From NCBI GenBank assembly GCA_963790505.1, contig CAWBOT010000004.1:1302001-1366000 (forward strand): a stretch of 64,000 nucleotides of DNA, given 5' to 3'. The notes beneath the pieces are model-generated. The model saw only the letters and a list, made by a program, of their open reading frames with translations, was not told where the DNA came from and did not search any database. Both the position numbers and the translations under genes were made by a program. The stretch comes from Acidisarcina sp963790505. Lineage in GTDB: Bacteria > Acidobacteriota > Terriglobia > Terriglobales > Acidobacteriaceae. Below are positions 30,279-39,676 of this stretch, piece after piece; position 1 is the first letter of the stretch; the number at the start of each line of letters is the position of its first letter.

Positions 30279-30476
30279 TTAGGCGTACGGAATCATGCGC
30301 GCTACCTTGGCGTAGTCGGCGTCCGAAACCAGCGCAGAATGTGCAAGTTTGCGCTTGGTCTTGGTCTCCTTCGACGTCAGGATGTGGCGCATCTTCGACT
30401 GGCCGCGCTTGATCTTGCCCGTACCAGTCTTGCTGAAGCGCTTTGCCGCGCCTTTATGGGTCTTTAATTTGGGCAT
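30279..30476 (-). CDS. rpmI: Large ribosomal subunit protein bL35
   Basis: The 65-residue protein is full-length bL35, beginning PKLKTHKGAAKRFSKTGTGK and ending VARMIPYA. It lies first in an rpmI-rplT unit. In most bacteria infC lies directly upstream; here a VWA protein gene occupies that side and transcription is probably driven by a promoter just upstream. Confidence 0.97.
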   Translation of the reverse strand: MPKLKTHKGAAKRFSKTGTGKIKRGQSKMRHILTSKETKTKRKLAHSALVSDADYAKVARMIPYA

Positions 30477-30514
30477 GGTTGTCCTGCTGATTTCTTCTCT
30501 TTACAACATCATCC

Positions 30515-30543
30515 AGTATACGGGAGCAAATCGCATTCCGCAA
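30515..30543 (-). promoter_or_regulatory. Candidate promoter of rpmI-rplT
   Basis: On the minus strand TTGCGG (30538-30543) and TATACT (30515-30520; 5 of 6 matches) are separated by 17 bases. The start would be near 30508, leaving a leader of about 32 bases before the rpmI ATG. Confidence 0.5.
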
Positions 30544-30579
30544 AGCCAAGACCCCCGGCAGAGGAGCCTCGTCCCGCTG

Positions 30580-33300
30580 CTAATTACCGCTGAGACTCAC
30601 CGCCAGGTCCCCAAAGCTTCCCGTCGTCTGGTCGCGAACGCCCAGCACCAGCGACGCGGCCCCGCCCTTCAACGCAACCGTCTGCTTGGCATGGATCGTG
30701 CCGTTCGCAAGCGCAGCGCGTTGCTCCGGGCTGACCGAGCTCGAGAATTGAATCAGCGAGGTGCCGACGATCTTTCCGTTGCTGTCATACGCCACGACAG
30801 CACATTCTGCGTTCGCAACCAGCTTGCCCGAAGCATCCGGCTGATAGTGAAGCGTCTTCGACTCAATGGCATATTCGACGTTGACCGAATCCGCCGCCTT
30901 GCCCACCTTCGCGCTGAAGAGCACAGCTGATTCAGGTGGCGAGCCGCGCCTCAGCGCCATTCTGAACTCGTCGCTCGTAGGAGCCGGCGCCTGCAGATCT
31001 TCCGCGTAATAGCCCTGCCGATAGGTCAGCTGATAGCCCCGCTGTTCCAGCGTCAGATTGATCTTGCGATAGGTCCCATTCCACGCCGTGTCCGATGGAG
31101 TGTACGAGATCGTGTAGTAGCTCCCGCCCCGCTTGAAGTCATCCTGCAGCGCCTTGGCGATGTCATTGTTGAAGCTGGCAACGCCGCCGGTGGCGCTGGC
31201 GATCGCTTGCATCTCGGTCGCCTGGGCCGCTTTGAGCTGGTCGTCCTTTCTCACGTCGATCGATTTGTCGCCCAGCTTTCCGATGGAGAGAAGATTTCCC
31301 TGGGTGTCGGCGCTCGTCTCGCCTACGATTTCTGGCGGAGCGACACCGCGCGCATCGATTGGGTAGATCGCAACACGCGCCGCTTCAAGTTCCTTGTCGG
31401 TCTTCTCCCCCATGGGAATCGCCTGCCCGTCGTGATTGGCAGGTCCGGTTGGAGTGAGCTGCGTATAACCGGCAACACCGAAAGGCTGACCCTGTAGAGG
31501 GAATCCGCCCGTCAACCAATACACATTCTTTCGTCCCGGATAGCTGCTGAGCCATTTGGCAAGCGCCGAAAAGCAGTCCAGAGTCTTTTGCGCGTGCTGC
31601 GCCTGCCTTTCAACGTCTGTACGGCCCTGGACGTCGGGCGAGCTCCAGGCCGGTCCACTCCCGGCGAGATTTGCCGGCTCCAGATTGCCGCTCGGCGGCA
31701 ATCCGTTCTTGTCGAGCAGTCTCGAAATGCCTCCGGCGCCATCGCCGAACGAACTAAGTATCTTGATCTGGCCCGTCATCGCCACCAGCGCAACCGGCTC
31801 CTCTGGCGGCAACTGCTTCACAAACAGCTTCAACTGCCGCAAAGCCGCCGCCTGGTCTTCTCTTGTGGTGTTGAACTGGTCGAAGAGCAGCACATTCCAG
31901 CTGCCGGGACTACTCACCGGTTTGTTGCTCGCGCTGATCGTGCCGTCCGGGCCGGCAACCGCTGCCGGTGCCTGAACGGCAGAGCCAGCCAACGTTCCAG
32001 TGTGTTCCTCCACGGAAGCAATCTTCTGCGTCGTCCCATCTTCCTTTAATTGAAAGTCGCCCGTCTTCCGCCCCGTCACCGGCGCGCCTTTGCCATCCGA
32101 AACAGTCACGTCCAAAACCACCAGCCGCACATCGGTCCGCAACGTCGACGCCGGGCCAGTCCCCGCCTGCCCGATCGCAGCTGCTTCCGATTGTCTTGGC
32201 TCAGTGTAGGGCTGCGCATAGTAGCCGGTGTTGGTGCGTGCCGTGAGCCCCGCCTTCGCCAGCTTTACCTCCAGCCCGTGATAATCATTCACCGCCTCTG
32301 CAGCAGGCACTTCAAATGTCAGCGTGTACGCCGCACGAGCATCCGCCACACAGCGCGCAATCTCACCGACAAGATCGTTCGACCCCTTCAGCACCAGTCC
32401 GCCACTCTGCAACGCTAGCACCGGCGTCGCCAGGCTCCCGGAATCCGCCGCCTTCACGCTTGTCACCGGCCTCAGAAAGTTCTGGTAGAAGACATCATGC
32501 GCAAGGTTGCTCTCCGACGTCAGAGTATCCACGCTGTAGAGCGTCGTCCGCGACTCCCGCAGGCTCGTCGAGAACGAGACAATCGAATCGAAGTTTGCAT
32601 GATTGTCTTTATTCGTCGATCCAAAGTGGATCCCCGCGAGCATCGGCCAGCCCGGCCCAATCCAGATAAGCAGCTTTCTGCCGGGCTTCGTCTGCTCGTA
32701 GGACAACATTTGCGTCAGCGCCTTAAGTGACCGCTGGAAGCGCTCCAGCGCCCCCTCTGCGGCCATCGCTGAGTTTAGCGTGCGGATCGCGGTGGTCGTC
32801 TTCTTTAACTCCGCAATGAGCACGTTGCCGTCTCGCGAAGGCTGGTCTAACTTCACCCCAGAGTCAGCCAGCAGAGCAATCGAAATCGGTACCGGCAGTT
32901 GCCCGTTGTTCTGGCTAAGGTACTTGACTATCTGATCGCGCTCCGTCGCCACACTCTCAAACGAGTTGTTCACCGTATCGACCAGCAGGATCACCTGCAC
33001 CGGATCGGCGTCCGTCGCATCTGCTGCCGCTGCCTTGAATGACACGATCTTCGCCGGCGTGCCGTTATCCAACAACTTGAAGTCAGCTTCACTCAATCCG
33101 GTGACAGGATTTCCAGCATGGTCGGTGACCACTACGTCGAGCGTCATCCGGACCATCTTCTGCGCCGAATCCGCCTGGTTTTCCGGAATCTCAGCCGGCC
33201 GCTTGACCAATCCCTTCGATTGGGTAGCCGCCCCGTTCTGTGCAAGCGCGAACGGTGAAACGCCGCAAAGGAGAACGATTGCCCAGAGGCGTCTGCTCAT
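30580..33300 (-). CDS. Secreted VWFA-related acidobacterial protein with two VWA modules
   Basis: The 906-residue product has a signal peptide (LWAIVLLCGVSPFALAQ) and two 'VWFA-related' segments. The first, near residues 50-300, includes MTLDVVVTDHAGNPVTGLSE and the DTVNNSF strand. The second (residues about 380-640) opens VRLVVLDVTVSDGKGAPVTG. After this, repeated beta-rich segments and a PQRQGYY-like motif (YRQGYYAEDL) end the protein. Such proteins are abundant in acidobacterial genomes and thought to mediate protein-protein contacts in the periplasm or on the surface; the role is unknown. The ATG at 33300 is used because GGTGGGG lies a suitable distance upstream; an ATG at 33306 and earlier in-frame codons exist. 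Confidence 0.87.
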   Translation of the reverse strand: MSRRLWAIVLLCGVSPFALAQNGAATQSKGLVKRPAEIPENQADSAQKMVRMTLDVVVTDHAGNPVTGLSEADFKLLDNGTPAKIVSFKAAAADATDADPVQVILLVDTVNNSFESVATERDQIVKYLSQNNGQLPVPISIALLADSGVKLDQPSRDGNVLIAELKKTTTAIRTLNSAMAAEGALERFQRSLKALTQMLSYEQTKPGRKLLIWIGPGWPMLAGIHFGSTNKDNHANFDSIVSFSTSLRESRTTLYSVDTLTSESNLAHDVFYQNFLRPVTSVKAADSGSLATPVLALQSGGLVLKGSNDLVGEIARCVADARAAYTLTFEVPAAEAVNDYHGLEVKLAKAGLTARTNTGYYAQPYTEPRQSEAAAIGQAGTGPASTLRTDVRLVVLDVTVSDGKGAPVTGRKTGDFQLKEDGTTQKIASVEEHTGTLAGSAVQAPAAVAGPDGTISASNKPVSSPGSWNVLLFDQFNTTREDQAAALRQLKLFVKQLPPEEPVALVAMTGQIKILSSFGDGAGGISRLLDKNGLPPSGNLEPANLAGSGPAWSSPDVQGRTDVERQAQHAQKTLDCFSALAKWLSSYPGRKNVYWLTGGFPLQGQPFGVAGYTQLTPTGPANHDGQAIPMGEKTDKELEAARVAIYPIDARGVAPPEIVGETSADTQGNLLSIGKLGDKSIDVRKDDQLKAAQATEMQAIASATGGVASFNNDIAKALQDDFKRGGSYYTISYTPSDTAWNGTYRKINLTLEQRGYQLTYRQGYYAEDLQAPAPTSDEFRMALRRGSPPESAVLFSAKVGKAADSVNVEYAIESKTLHYQPDASGKLVANAECAVVAYDSNGKIVGTSLIQFSSSVSPEQRAALANGTIHAKQTVALKGGAASLVLGVRDQTTGSFGDLAVSLSGN

Positions 33301-33415
33301 GCTCATCCCCACCTGTACTAACAGACGCTCAAGCATATGGGCAAGACTCCGCGAACCTGCCCCTGCCAAAATGTTCTAAGCTCGGCTAATCAACTCGCGG
33401 TCAGGCGAACATCTC

Positions 33416-35632
33416 TTGAGTCGAAGTCAACCCATCGTGTCCACAACCATCAAGAACACCGGCTTTCGTCCGCCTCACGAGCAGCCGCCAAGGGCCGGCC
33501 AGCGGAAAGTTGTCGGCCAGTTGGCGCTCCTCGTCCTTCTCGTATTGGCTGCCGCCGCAGGCTCCCTGATCGGGCTGACGCTGGTCTATTCCGTCCACCT
33601 CCCTCAGATCGACGACCTGGAGCACTATCGGCCCAGCACCACGACCGAGCTTTACGACGCCAAGGGGCGCATCTTCGGCTCCTTCGCCCTCGAGCGGCGT
33701 GTAGTGGTCAACTATGACGATTTCTCGCCGCTCTTGCGCCAGGCGGTCATCTCGATTGAAGACAAGAACTTCGACAGCCACTGGGGAGTCAACGTCTTTC
33801 GCGTCGCTGGAGCGATCTATCACGACCTGACCTCGAAGGAGCGCGCGCAGGGAGCCTCGACTCTCACCATGCAGCTCGCCCGGAACCTTTTTCTCTCCAG
33901 CGAGCGGACCTTTGGCCGCAAGCTGCAGGAGGCATTTCTCTCCATCCAGATTGAGCGCACCTTCACCAAGCAGCAGATCTTCACCCTCTATGGCAACCAG
34001 ATCTACCTCGGGCACGGCGTCTATGGCTTTGAGGCAGGTGCGGAATACTACTTCAGCAAACATGCCAAAGATCTGACCTTGTCCGAGGCTGCGCTGCTTG
34101 CCGGACTGCCCAAAGGGCCCTCGGCATACTCCCCGATTCTGAATCCAGACAAGGCCTTTCGCCGCCGCAACCTGGTCATCAACTCCATGCTCGAAGATGG
34201 CAAGATCACCGCCGAGCAGGCCGCGGCCGCGCGCGCCGAGCCGCTGGGTCTCCAGGTTCAGACCGATCCCAACGCCGTCGCTCCTTATTTTGTCGAAGAG
34301 GTGCGACGCGAGCTCGAAAAGAAACTTGGCTCGGAGCAGGTGCACTCCGCCGGCCTGCGCGTCTTCACCACGCTCGATCTTGACTTGCAGCGGGTGGCCA
34401 ATCGCGCCGTTCTCGACGGCCTCGCGGCCTATGAACGGCGGCACGGCTGGAAGGGGCACCTGCTCAACGCGATCGCCGGCCGCGTCGGGCTCGACCAATT
34501 CAAGCATCCCGACTGGATCCTGCCTCCCGAGCCTGGCGATTACGTGCACGCGCTGGTGATGGGCGTGCTCCCCTATGAAGTCACCGCCCGGATCGGCGAT
34601 CGCCAACTCGTGCTCAACGAAGACGACTGGGCTTGGACGCAGCAGAAGTCCGCTGATTCATTTCTTACACCCGGCGACATCATCTACGTTCATCTCACCG
34701 CTGCCGCGGAAGCGAAGTCGCCCGTCCTGCACGGAACATTGGAGCAGGATTCAGGCGCGCAAGGATCGCTGCTTGCAATGGATAACGTCACCGGCGATAT
34801 GCTCGCCATGGTCGGCGGTCGCGATTTCAACCTGTCGCAGTTCAATCGCGCGACCCAGGCCGAACGCCAGACCGGTTCGTCCTTCAAGCCTTATGTCTAT
34901 ACCGCGGCGGTCGAGGAAGGCGCGACTCCCGAGGAGCGGATCGTCGACGCCCCAATTTCTTTCGACTCCTATACGCCGCACAACTACGAAGGGAACTACC
35001 TCGGCAATATCTCCCTGTTGAAGGCCTTCGCCGATTCACGCAACATCCCCGCGCTGAAGCTTGCCGACCGCGTCGGAATGAAAAAGGTCATCGAGGTCGC
35101 GCACCAGTTTGGAATCACCTCGAACATCCCGGCGTTTCTTCCCGTGGCGCTGGGCGCAGTCGAGGTGACGCTGAAGGAGCAAGTCGCAGCCTATGCGGCT
35201 TTTCCAAACGACGGCCTGCGAATCTCTCCTCGATTCGTCCGCAGGGTCACAGGCGCGGACGGCTCAACCATCGAAGAGACCAGTCCAGAGGTTTCCGAAG
35301 CGACCACTACCAAAACGGCGCGGACGATGATGGTCTTCCTTCGCGAAGTCACGAGCAGCGGAACCGGCGCAGCGGCAAAAGCGTTGAATCATCCCGTGGC
35401 CGGCAAGACCGGGACGACGAGCGATTTCACCGACGCCTGGTTTCTGGGCTTTTCGCCGTCCGTAACCTGCGGGGTCTGGGTCGGTTACGACAGCCGCGAA
35501 TCATTGGGCGACAAAGAGACCGGCGCGAAAGCCGCACTCCCGATCTGGATGGATTTCATGAAGGCGGCGATTGCCGGCAAGGATAGCGAGACGTTTGCGT
35601 CGGATGAAAAAACAGTACGTGACACCAGGTGA
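33416..35632 (+). CDS. Class A penicillin-binding protein (PBP1A family)
   Basis: The 738-residue bifunctional enzyme polymerises and crosslinks peptidoglycan. A membrane anchor (LALLVLLVLAAAAGSLIGLT) is followed by the GT51 domain with E115 in ISIEDKNFDSHWG and GASTLTMQLARNLFLS. The transpeptidase domain has SxxK at 488-491 (GSSFK), SRN in FADSRNIPALK and KTGTT near residue 660. Every catalytic element is intact. No ATG or good ribosome site marks the N-terminus; TTG at 33416 is used here and GTG at 33437 is an alternative. It is divergent from the VWA gene. Confidence 0.93.
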   Translation: MSRSQPIVSTTIKNTGFRPPHEQPPRAGQRKVVGQLALLVLLVLAAAAGSLIGLTLVYSVHLPQIDDLEHYRPSTTTELYDAKGRIFGSFALERRVVVNYDDFSPLLRQAVISIEDKNFDSHWGVNVFRVAGAIYHDLTSKERAQGASTLTMQLARNLFLSSERTFGRKLQEAFLSIQIERTFTKQQIFTLYGNQIYLGHGVYGFEAGAEYYFSKHAKDLTLSEAALLAGLPKGPSAYSPILNPDKAFRRRNLVINSMLEDGKITAEQAAAARAEPLGLQVQTDPNAVAPYFVEEVRRELEKKLGSEQVHSAGLRVFTTLDLDLQRVANRAVLDGLAAYERRHGWKGHLLNAIAGRVGLDQFKHPDWILPPEPGDYVHALVMGVLPYEVTARIGDRQLVLNEDDWAWTQQKSADSFLTPGDIIYVHLTAAAEAKSPVLHGTLEQDSGAQGSLLAMDNVTGDMLAMVGGRDFNLSQFNRATQAERQTGSSFKPYVYTAAVEEGATPEERIVDAPISFDSYTPHNYEGNYLGNISLLKAFADSRNIPALKLADRVGMKKVIEVAHQFGITSNIPAFLPVALGAVEVTLKEQVAAYAAFPNDGLRISPRFVRRVTGADGSTIEETSPEVSEATTTKTARTMMVFLREVTSSGTGAAAKALNHPVAGKTGTTSDFTDAWFLGFSPSVTCGVWVGYDSRESLGDKETGAKAALPIWMDFMKAAIAGKDSETFASDEKTVRDTR

Positions 35633-35732
35633 CGGCGGGGTTGACCGCTTCGCCTTGCCAATGAACTGCGGTTGTCTCGCTTAAGATAGCCACGTGCTTG
35701 CATCCATGAACTAGCGATGTTGTGAGGAGCCG

Positions 35733-38225
35733 ATGGAGTCTCTTTCCCGCGATCTGGAGATCGCGATTCGTAAGTTGGTGAAGTCCCCAGCATTTACGCT
35801 CACCGCCGTCTTGATGCTGGCGCTGGGCATTGGCGCGACAACGGCGATCTTCTCGATCGTCGAGGGCGTCCTGCTTCGGCCTCTGCCCTTTCCTGAGCCG
35901 GAAAGACTCGTCGCGCTGGGGGACATTCTGGAGGGGGCGTCAAAGAGCCCCACCAACTCTATTGGTGGTGTCACCGCTCCCGATATCGTTAATTACGTTC
36001 GAGACACGCATTCGTTTACCAGCCTGGGCGGCTACAGGAACGACAAGTATGAGCTCTCCGGAGTGGGCGACGCAGCGACCGTTAACGTGGGAAAGTTGAC
36101 CGCCGGCGTCTTTCCGGCGCTGGGGGTCGCCCCGCTCACCGGGCGTGTCTTCACTCAGGACGAAGACACCCAGCATCAGCAAGTGGCCGTACTCAACTAT
36201 TCGACATGGCAGGGCCGTTTTCATGGCGATACCAATATCGTTGGAAAGAAAATCCTGCTCGATCGCATGCCTTATCTGGTGATCGGGGTGATGCCCGCGG
36301 GTTTCGAATTTCCCCTGACGCCGGGCCATTTGAACCAGAGTGAGTTATGGATTCCTATGAGCCTCAAACCGGAGGAGATCGTCGACCAGGCATCGAGTTG
36401 GCAGTATGAAATCGTCGGGCGGCTGAAGCGAGGCGTCTCGATCGAGCAAGCGGCGAGTGACGCAGAGCGGGTCGCAGAGCAAACCATGCGTGATTACCCG
36501 GTTTACATGCGCAGCATCCGCATTACCGCGAATGTGGAGCCGCTGCATGATGCGACTGTGGCGGGTGCCCGGCCGCTGGTGCGCGCACTGTTTTTCGCGG
36601 TCTGCGTAGTCCTGCTGATCGCCTGCGCGAATCTCGCCGGGCTGCTCCTCGTTCGAGCTATTCGCCAGCAGCGTGAGATGGCGGTACGGCTGGCTTTAGG
36701 TGCGACGGCAACCACCTTGCTGCGCCAGACCATCCTCGAGAGCCTGGTGCTGAGCGTAACTGGTGCGATCGTGGGCCTGGCTCTGGCTGGCGCGGCACTT
36801 AACGTCGGCTTGAAGTTCTTGCCCGAGAACATGCCGCGCATCCACGAGATCGGTCTGGATTGGTGGGTAGTGGCCTTTGCGCTGTTTCTGGCATTGCTCA
36901 CTGGCGTACTTTGCGGACTCGCGCCCGCCTTCGCCGCGCTGCGGACCAGCGTGAGCGATGCGCTCAAAGAAGGCGGCCGGACGGGAAGCGCCGGAGGAGG
37001 ACACGCGCGGCTCCGCTCGGCACTGGTAGTCGCCGAGATTGCAGTTGCGATGGTGCTGGCAACAGCCTCGGGCCTGCTGCTGCGCAGCTTTGAAAGGATG
37101 CGCGCCGTTGATCTCGGATTTCGCCCAGATCACACCCTGGCTGCGGAGTACTCATTGCCGCTGAAGCAATACCCAACCCAGGCTGCGGTGGACGGCTTCG
37201 ACAGCGAATTGCTGCGCCGCCTGGCGCAACTGCCGGGCGTGAGTGCTGTGGCGCTCAGCACCAGGCTGCCCGCTTCCGACCGCCATAGCAACAGCGCCTT
37301 TGTCGTGGAGGGATTTGTTCCCCCCAAGGACGCGGGTATGACTCTCGGCACTCCCACTTTGGTCGAGGGTGACTACTTCAAGGCAATGGGCATTTCGCTG
37401 CTCAACGGGCGCTTCTTCACGCCGGACGACAAGCTCGGCTCGCAGCTGGTCGTGGTCGTGAACCACAAGCTGGCAGAGCACTACTGGCCCGGTCAGGACC
37501 CTCTTGGCAAGCACATACGCATGGGATTGCCCGAAACTCCGACACCCTGGCTGGTCGTGGTGGGTGAGGTCAGCGACGTGAAGATCGGATCTCCGGACGA
37601 AGACACGACGGAACAGATGTACGAACCCATGACGCAAGGGCGTGCCGCATATGGCGCTATGGCCCATTCGACAGACCTCGTCGGCGATGGCGGGTATATC
37701 TCACTGCGAACCGAACTTCCCCCGCAGCAGATTGAGAACTCTTTGCGTGCGACAGTGCAGTCGATCGATTCGCAGTTGCCCCTCGCCCATGTACAGACGA
37801 TGGAGCACGCAATCTCAAATACCGAGGCGCCGCGAAAGTTCTACACCGCCTTGATTGTGTCGTTTGCGTTGGCAGCACTGCTGCTCGCGGGACTAGGGAT
37901 TTACAGCGTCATTGCGTTCTCTGTGGCGCTTCGCTCGCACGAGATCGCAATCCGCATCGCTCTCGGGTCCTCTCGATCGGCGGTCGTCCGCCTGGTATTG
38001 ATATCTGGGACGAAACTTGCGCTCGCCGGCTGCGCGATCGGTATAGTCGGGTCGATCCTGGCCTCCCGATTGCTCGGCTCGCTGTTGTTTGAAGTAAGCG
38101 CTCTGGATCCGCTGGTCATGGCATTGGCGGCCATCCTAGTCCTGCTCCTTGCCCTGGCAGCTTGCCTGTTGCCCGCGAGGAGAGCCTCCGCTGTCGAACC
38201 TATGGAAGCTTTGCGGGCAGAGTAA
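35733..38225 (+). CDS. ADOP family permease (acidobacterial duplicated-orphan MacB/FtsX-type permease)
   Basis: The 830-residue protein has the ADOP layout: a first membrane helix near residue 22-44 (FTLTAVLMLALGIGATTAIF), a MacB-type periplasmic domain, an FtsX domain (VRALFFAVCVVLLIACANLA, LGATATTLLRQTILESLVLS), a second periplasmic domain and a second FtsX domain (FALAALLLAGLGIYSVIAFS, then MALAAILVLLLALAACLLPA), closing with PARRASAVEPMEALRAE. No ATPase gene is adjacent, as is usual for orphan members. They probably export an unknown substrate with a shared ATPase. The start is preceded by GGAG. Confidence 0.92.
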   Translation: MESLSRDLEIAIRKLVKSPAFTLTAVLMLALGIGATTAIFSIVEGVLLRPLPFPEPERLVALGDILEGASKSPTNSIGGVTAPDIVNYVRDTHSFTSLGGYRNDKYELSGVGDAATVNVGKLTAGVFPALGVAPLTGRVFTQDEDTQHQQVAVLNYSTWQGRFHGDTNIVGKKILLDRMPYLVIGVMPAGFEFPLTPGHLNQSELWIPMSLKPEEIVDQASSWQYEIVGRLKRGVSIEQAASDAERVAEQTMRDYPVYMRSIRITANVEPLHDATVAGARPLVRALFFAVCVVLLIACANLAGLLLVRAIRQQREMAVRLALGATATTLLRQTILESLVLSVTGAIVGLALAGAALNVGLKFLPENMPRIHEIGLDWWVVAFALFLALLTGVLCGLAPAFAALRTSVSDALKEGGRTGSAGGGHARLRSALVVAEIAVAMVLATASGLLLRSFERMRAVDLGFRPDHTLAAEYSLPLKQYPTQAAVDGFDSELLRRLAQLPGVSAVALSTRLPASDRHSNSAFVVEGFVPPKDAGMTLGTPTLVEGDYFKAMGISLLNGRFFTPDDKLGSQLVVVVNHKLAEHYWPGQDPLGKHIRMGLPETPTPWLVVVGEVSDVKIGSPDEDTTEQMYEPMTQGRAAYGAMAHSTDLVGDGGYISLRTELPPQQIENSLRATVQSIDSQLPLAHVQTMEHAISNTEAPRKFYTALIVSFALAALLLAGLGIYSVIAFSVALRSHEIAIRIALGSSRSAVVRLVLISGTKLALAGCAIGIVGSILASRLLGSLLFEVSALDPLVMALAAILVLLLALAACLLPARRASAVEPMEALRAE

Positions 38226-38686
38226 GTCCGCGAAGCTCGCGCGCCCTGGACGCCGTGTCCGATTGGGAATCACCAGAGTACTAAGGCGCCATTTCTGGCG
38301 AAGTTCCTTGCGGAGGGCGATTTGACGGCGCTATTCTAAGAGCGACTTCGGGCGTCACACCGCCGGAAGGTTGTTACGGCCCTACCTGAACAGGTAGAAC
38401 AGCGCAGCAATCCACCGCAATGGGTGGCGGATCGCAAGATCAAAGTGCATGTGCAAACGCAACATGTGTCTTTCCTGCTTTCAGCAAGAGATGACGGCCC
38501 TGTTCGTGCAGGGCCGTGTTGCTTTTGGCAACCTCGGTGATCTCCCCTGCTTGACCAATCGCGCATCTATGAGCGCTTGCTGAAAGTACGTGGCTCACGT
38601 CTATGAGTGGGCTCAGCCCTTTGCCGGGGTGTCGTGCGTTTTGATCCAGACTCTGTGTCCCGTTTCGGCAAGAGACCTTCCGCGAT
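38226..38686. other. Convergent intergenic region with clustered inverted repeats
   Basis: No gene is supported. Two perfect inverted repeats lie here: CTACCTG-AA-CAGGTAG (38382-38397) and ACGGCCCTG-six bases-CAGGGCCGT (38494-38517). CCACC-6-GGTGG also pairs. A T-rich stretch follows the second hairpin on the plus strand, so it may terminate the permease transcript. Confidence 0.5.
38494..38517 (+). terminator. Candidate hairpin terminator after the ADOP permease
   Basis: ACGGCCCTG and CAGGGCCGT form a perfect 9-bp stem around a six-base loop (TTCGTG). It is followed by GTTGCTTTT, a short T-run on the plus strand. Confidence 0.45.
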
Positions 38687-39676
38687 CTACTTCGCTCTCG
38701 GATGAGTGCGGTCGTAGACCTGGGTGATCTGCGCCGTGGTGAGCTGCGTGTAGCGCTGCGTCGTGGAGAGGCGCTCGTGGCCAAGCAACTCCTGAATGGC
38801 GCGCAGGTCCGCGCCCTCCTCCAGCATGTGGGTGCCAAAGGCGTGCCGCAATGTATGCGGATGCGTATCGGCGGAGAGCCCGTTGGCAAGCGCCAGCGAT
38901 TTGACGATGCGTCCCACACTGCGTGTCGTCAGCCGGACTTCTCCGGCGATATGCGCACGAAGTCGATGGTTCACTAGCAGCGCCGGTGTCGACTTCCGCT
39001 CTTGGGCAAGTTTGGCCTCCCGCTGCGGCAGGTATCTCCGAATCGCCTCGGCCGCCGCATCTCCCAGTGGCACATAGCGCTGCTTGCGCCCTTTGCCGCG
39101 CACCAGGATCACCTCGTTGGCCCAGTGAATATCGGCAAGATTCAAGCCCGTAAGCTCGGCGTTGCGGATGCCGCAACCGTAAAGCAACTCGAAGATGACG
39201 CGATCGCGCTCCGGCCACGCGGTGCTCTCCATTCTTGCGTGCTCTGCTTCAGGATCCGCAGCGCCAGAGCGCGAATCACCCGACAGCGAATCCACCGTCC
39301 GGTTCATCTGCTCGATCGACGGCACACGAGGGAGATGCTTCGGCAGCTTCGGCGTCGAGACCAGTGCCGCTGCATTCTGCTCGACATAGCCGTGACGGGC
39401 CATCCACTTGAACCATGAACGAAGCGCAGCAAGAGCTCGGGCGACCGAGGCCTTCGAGAGACCGCGACCATACAGTTCCCCGAGATAGGCGCGAATGTGT
39501 TTATGGTCGATGTTCGCCGGCCCCGCAGCGCGGCCAAGCTTTTCCAGCGTGAAGTCGGCGAAGTTGTGCAACTCGCGATCGTAGGCGCGAATCGTGTGCG
39601 GCGACGCGGCCCGCTCACTGCCCAGCGCCGCCAGGAAGTCGTCTGCGAGTTGCGTAATTCGCGGCTTGCCGCTCAT
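38687..39676 (-). CDS. xerC: Tyrosine recombinase XerC-like
   Basis: The 329-residue enzyme has an N-terminal SAM-like core-binding domain (EERAASPHTIRAYDRELHNF-type helix pattern) and the catalytic domain with all six residues: R171, K196, H274, R277, H300 and Y309 (QRYTQL). Xer recombinases resolve chromosome dimers at dif with FtsK. The region SLSGDSRSGAADPEAEHARM is an unusual insertion ahead of the catalytic box. It overlaps the upstream xerD-like gene by four bases, so both are translated together. The XerC/XerD labels are from overall similarity; both could serve other sites. Confidence 0.87.
   Translation of the reverse strand: MSGKPRITQLADDFLAALGSERAASPHTIRAYDRELHNFADFTLEKLGRAAGPANIDHKHIRAYLGELYGRGLSKASVARALAALRSWFKWMARHGYVEQNAAALVSTPKLPKHLPRVPSIEQMNRTVDSLSGDSRSGAADPEAEHARMESTAWPERDRVIFELLYGCGIRNAELTGLNLADIHWANEVILVRGKGRKQRYVPLGDAAAEAIRRYLPQREAKLAQERKSTPALLVNHRLRAHIAGEVRLTTRSVGRIVKSLALANGLSADTHPHTLRHAFGTHMLEEGADLRAIQELLGHERLSTTQRYTQLTTAQITQVYDRTHPRAK

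Noticed and set aside
38382..38517. A possible dif/XerCD site in the inverted repeats
   Set aside because: The repeats do not show the 11-6-11 layout or any similarity to known dif sites.
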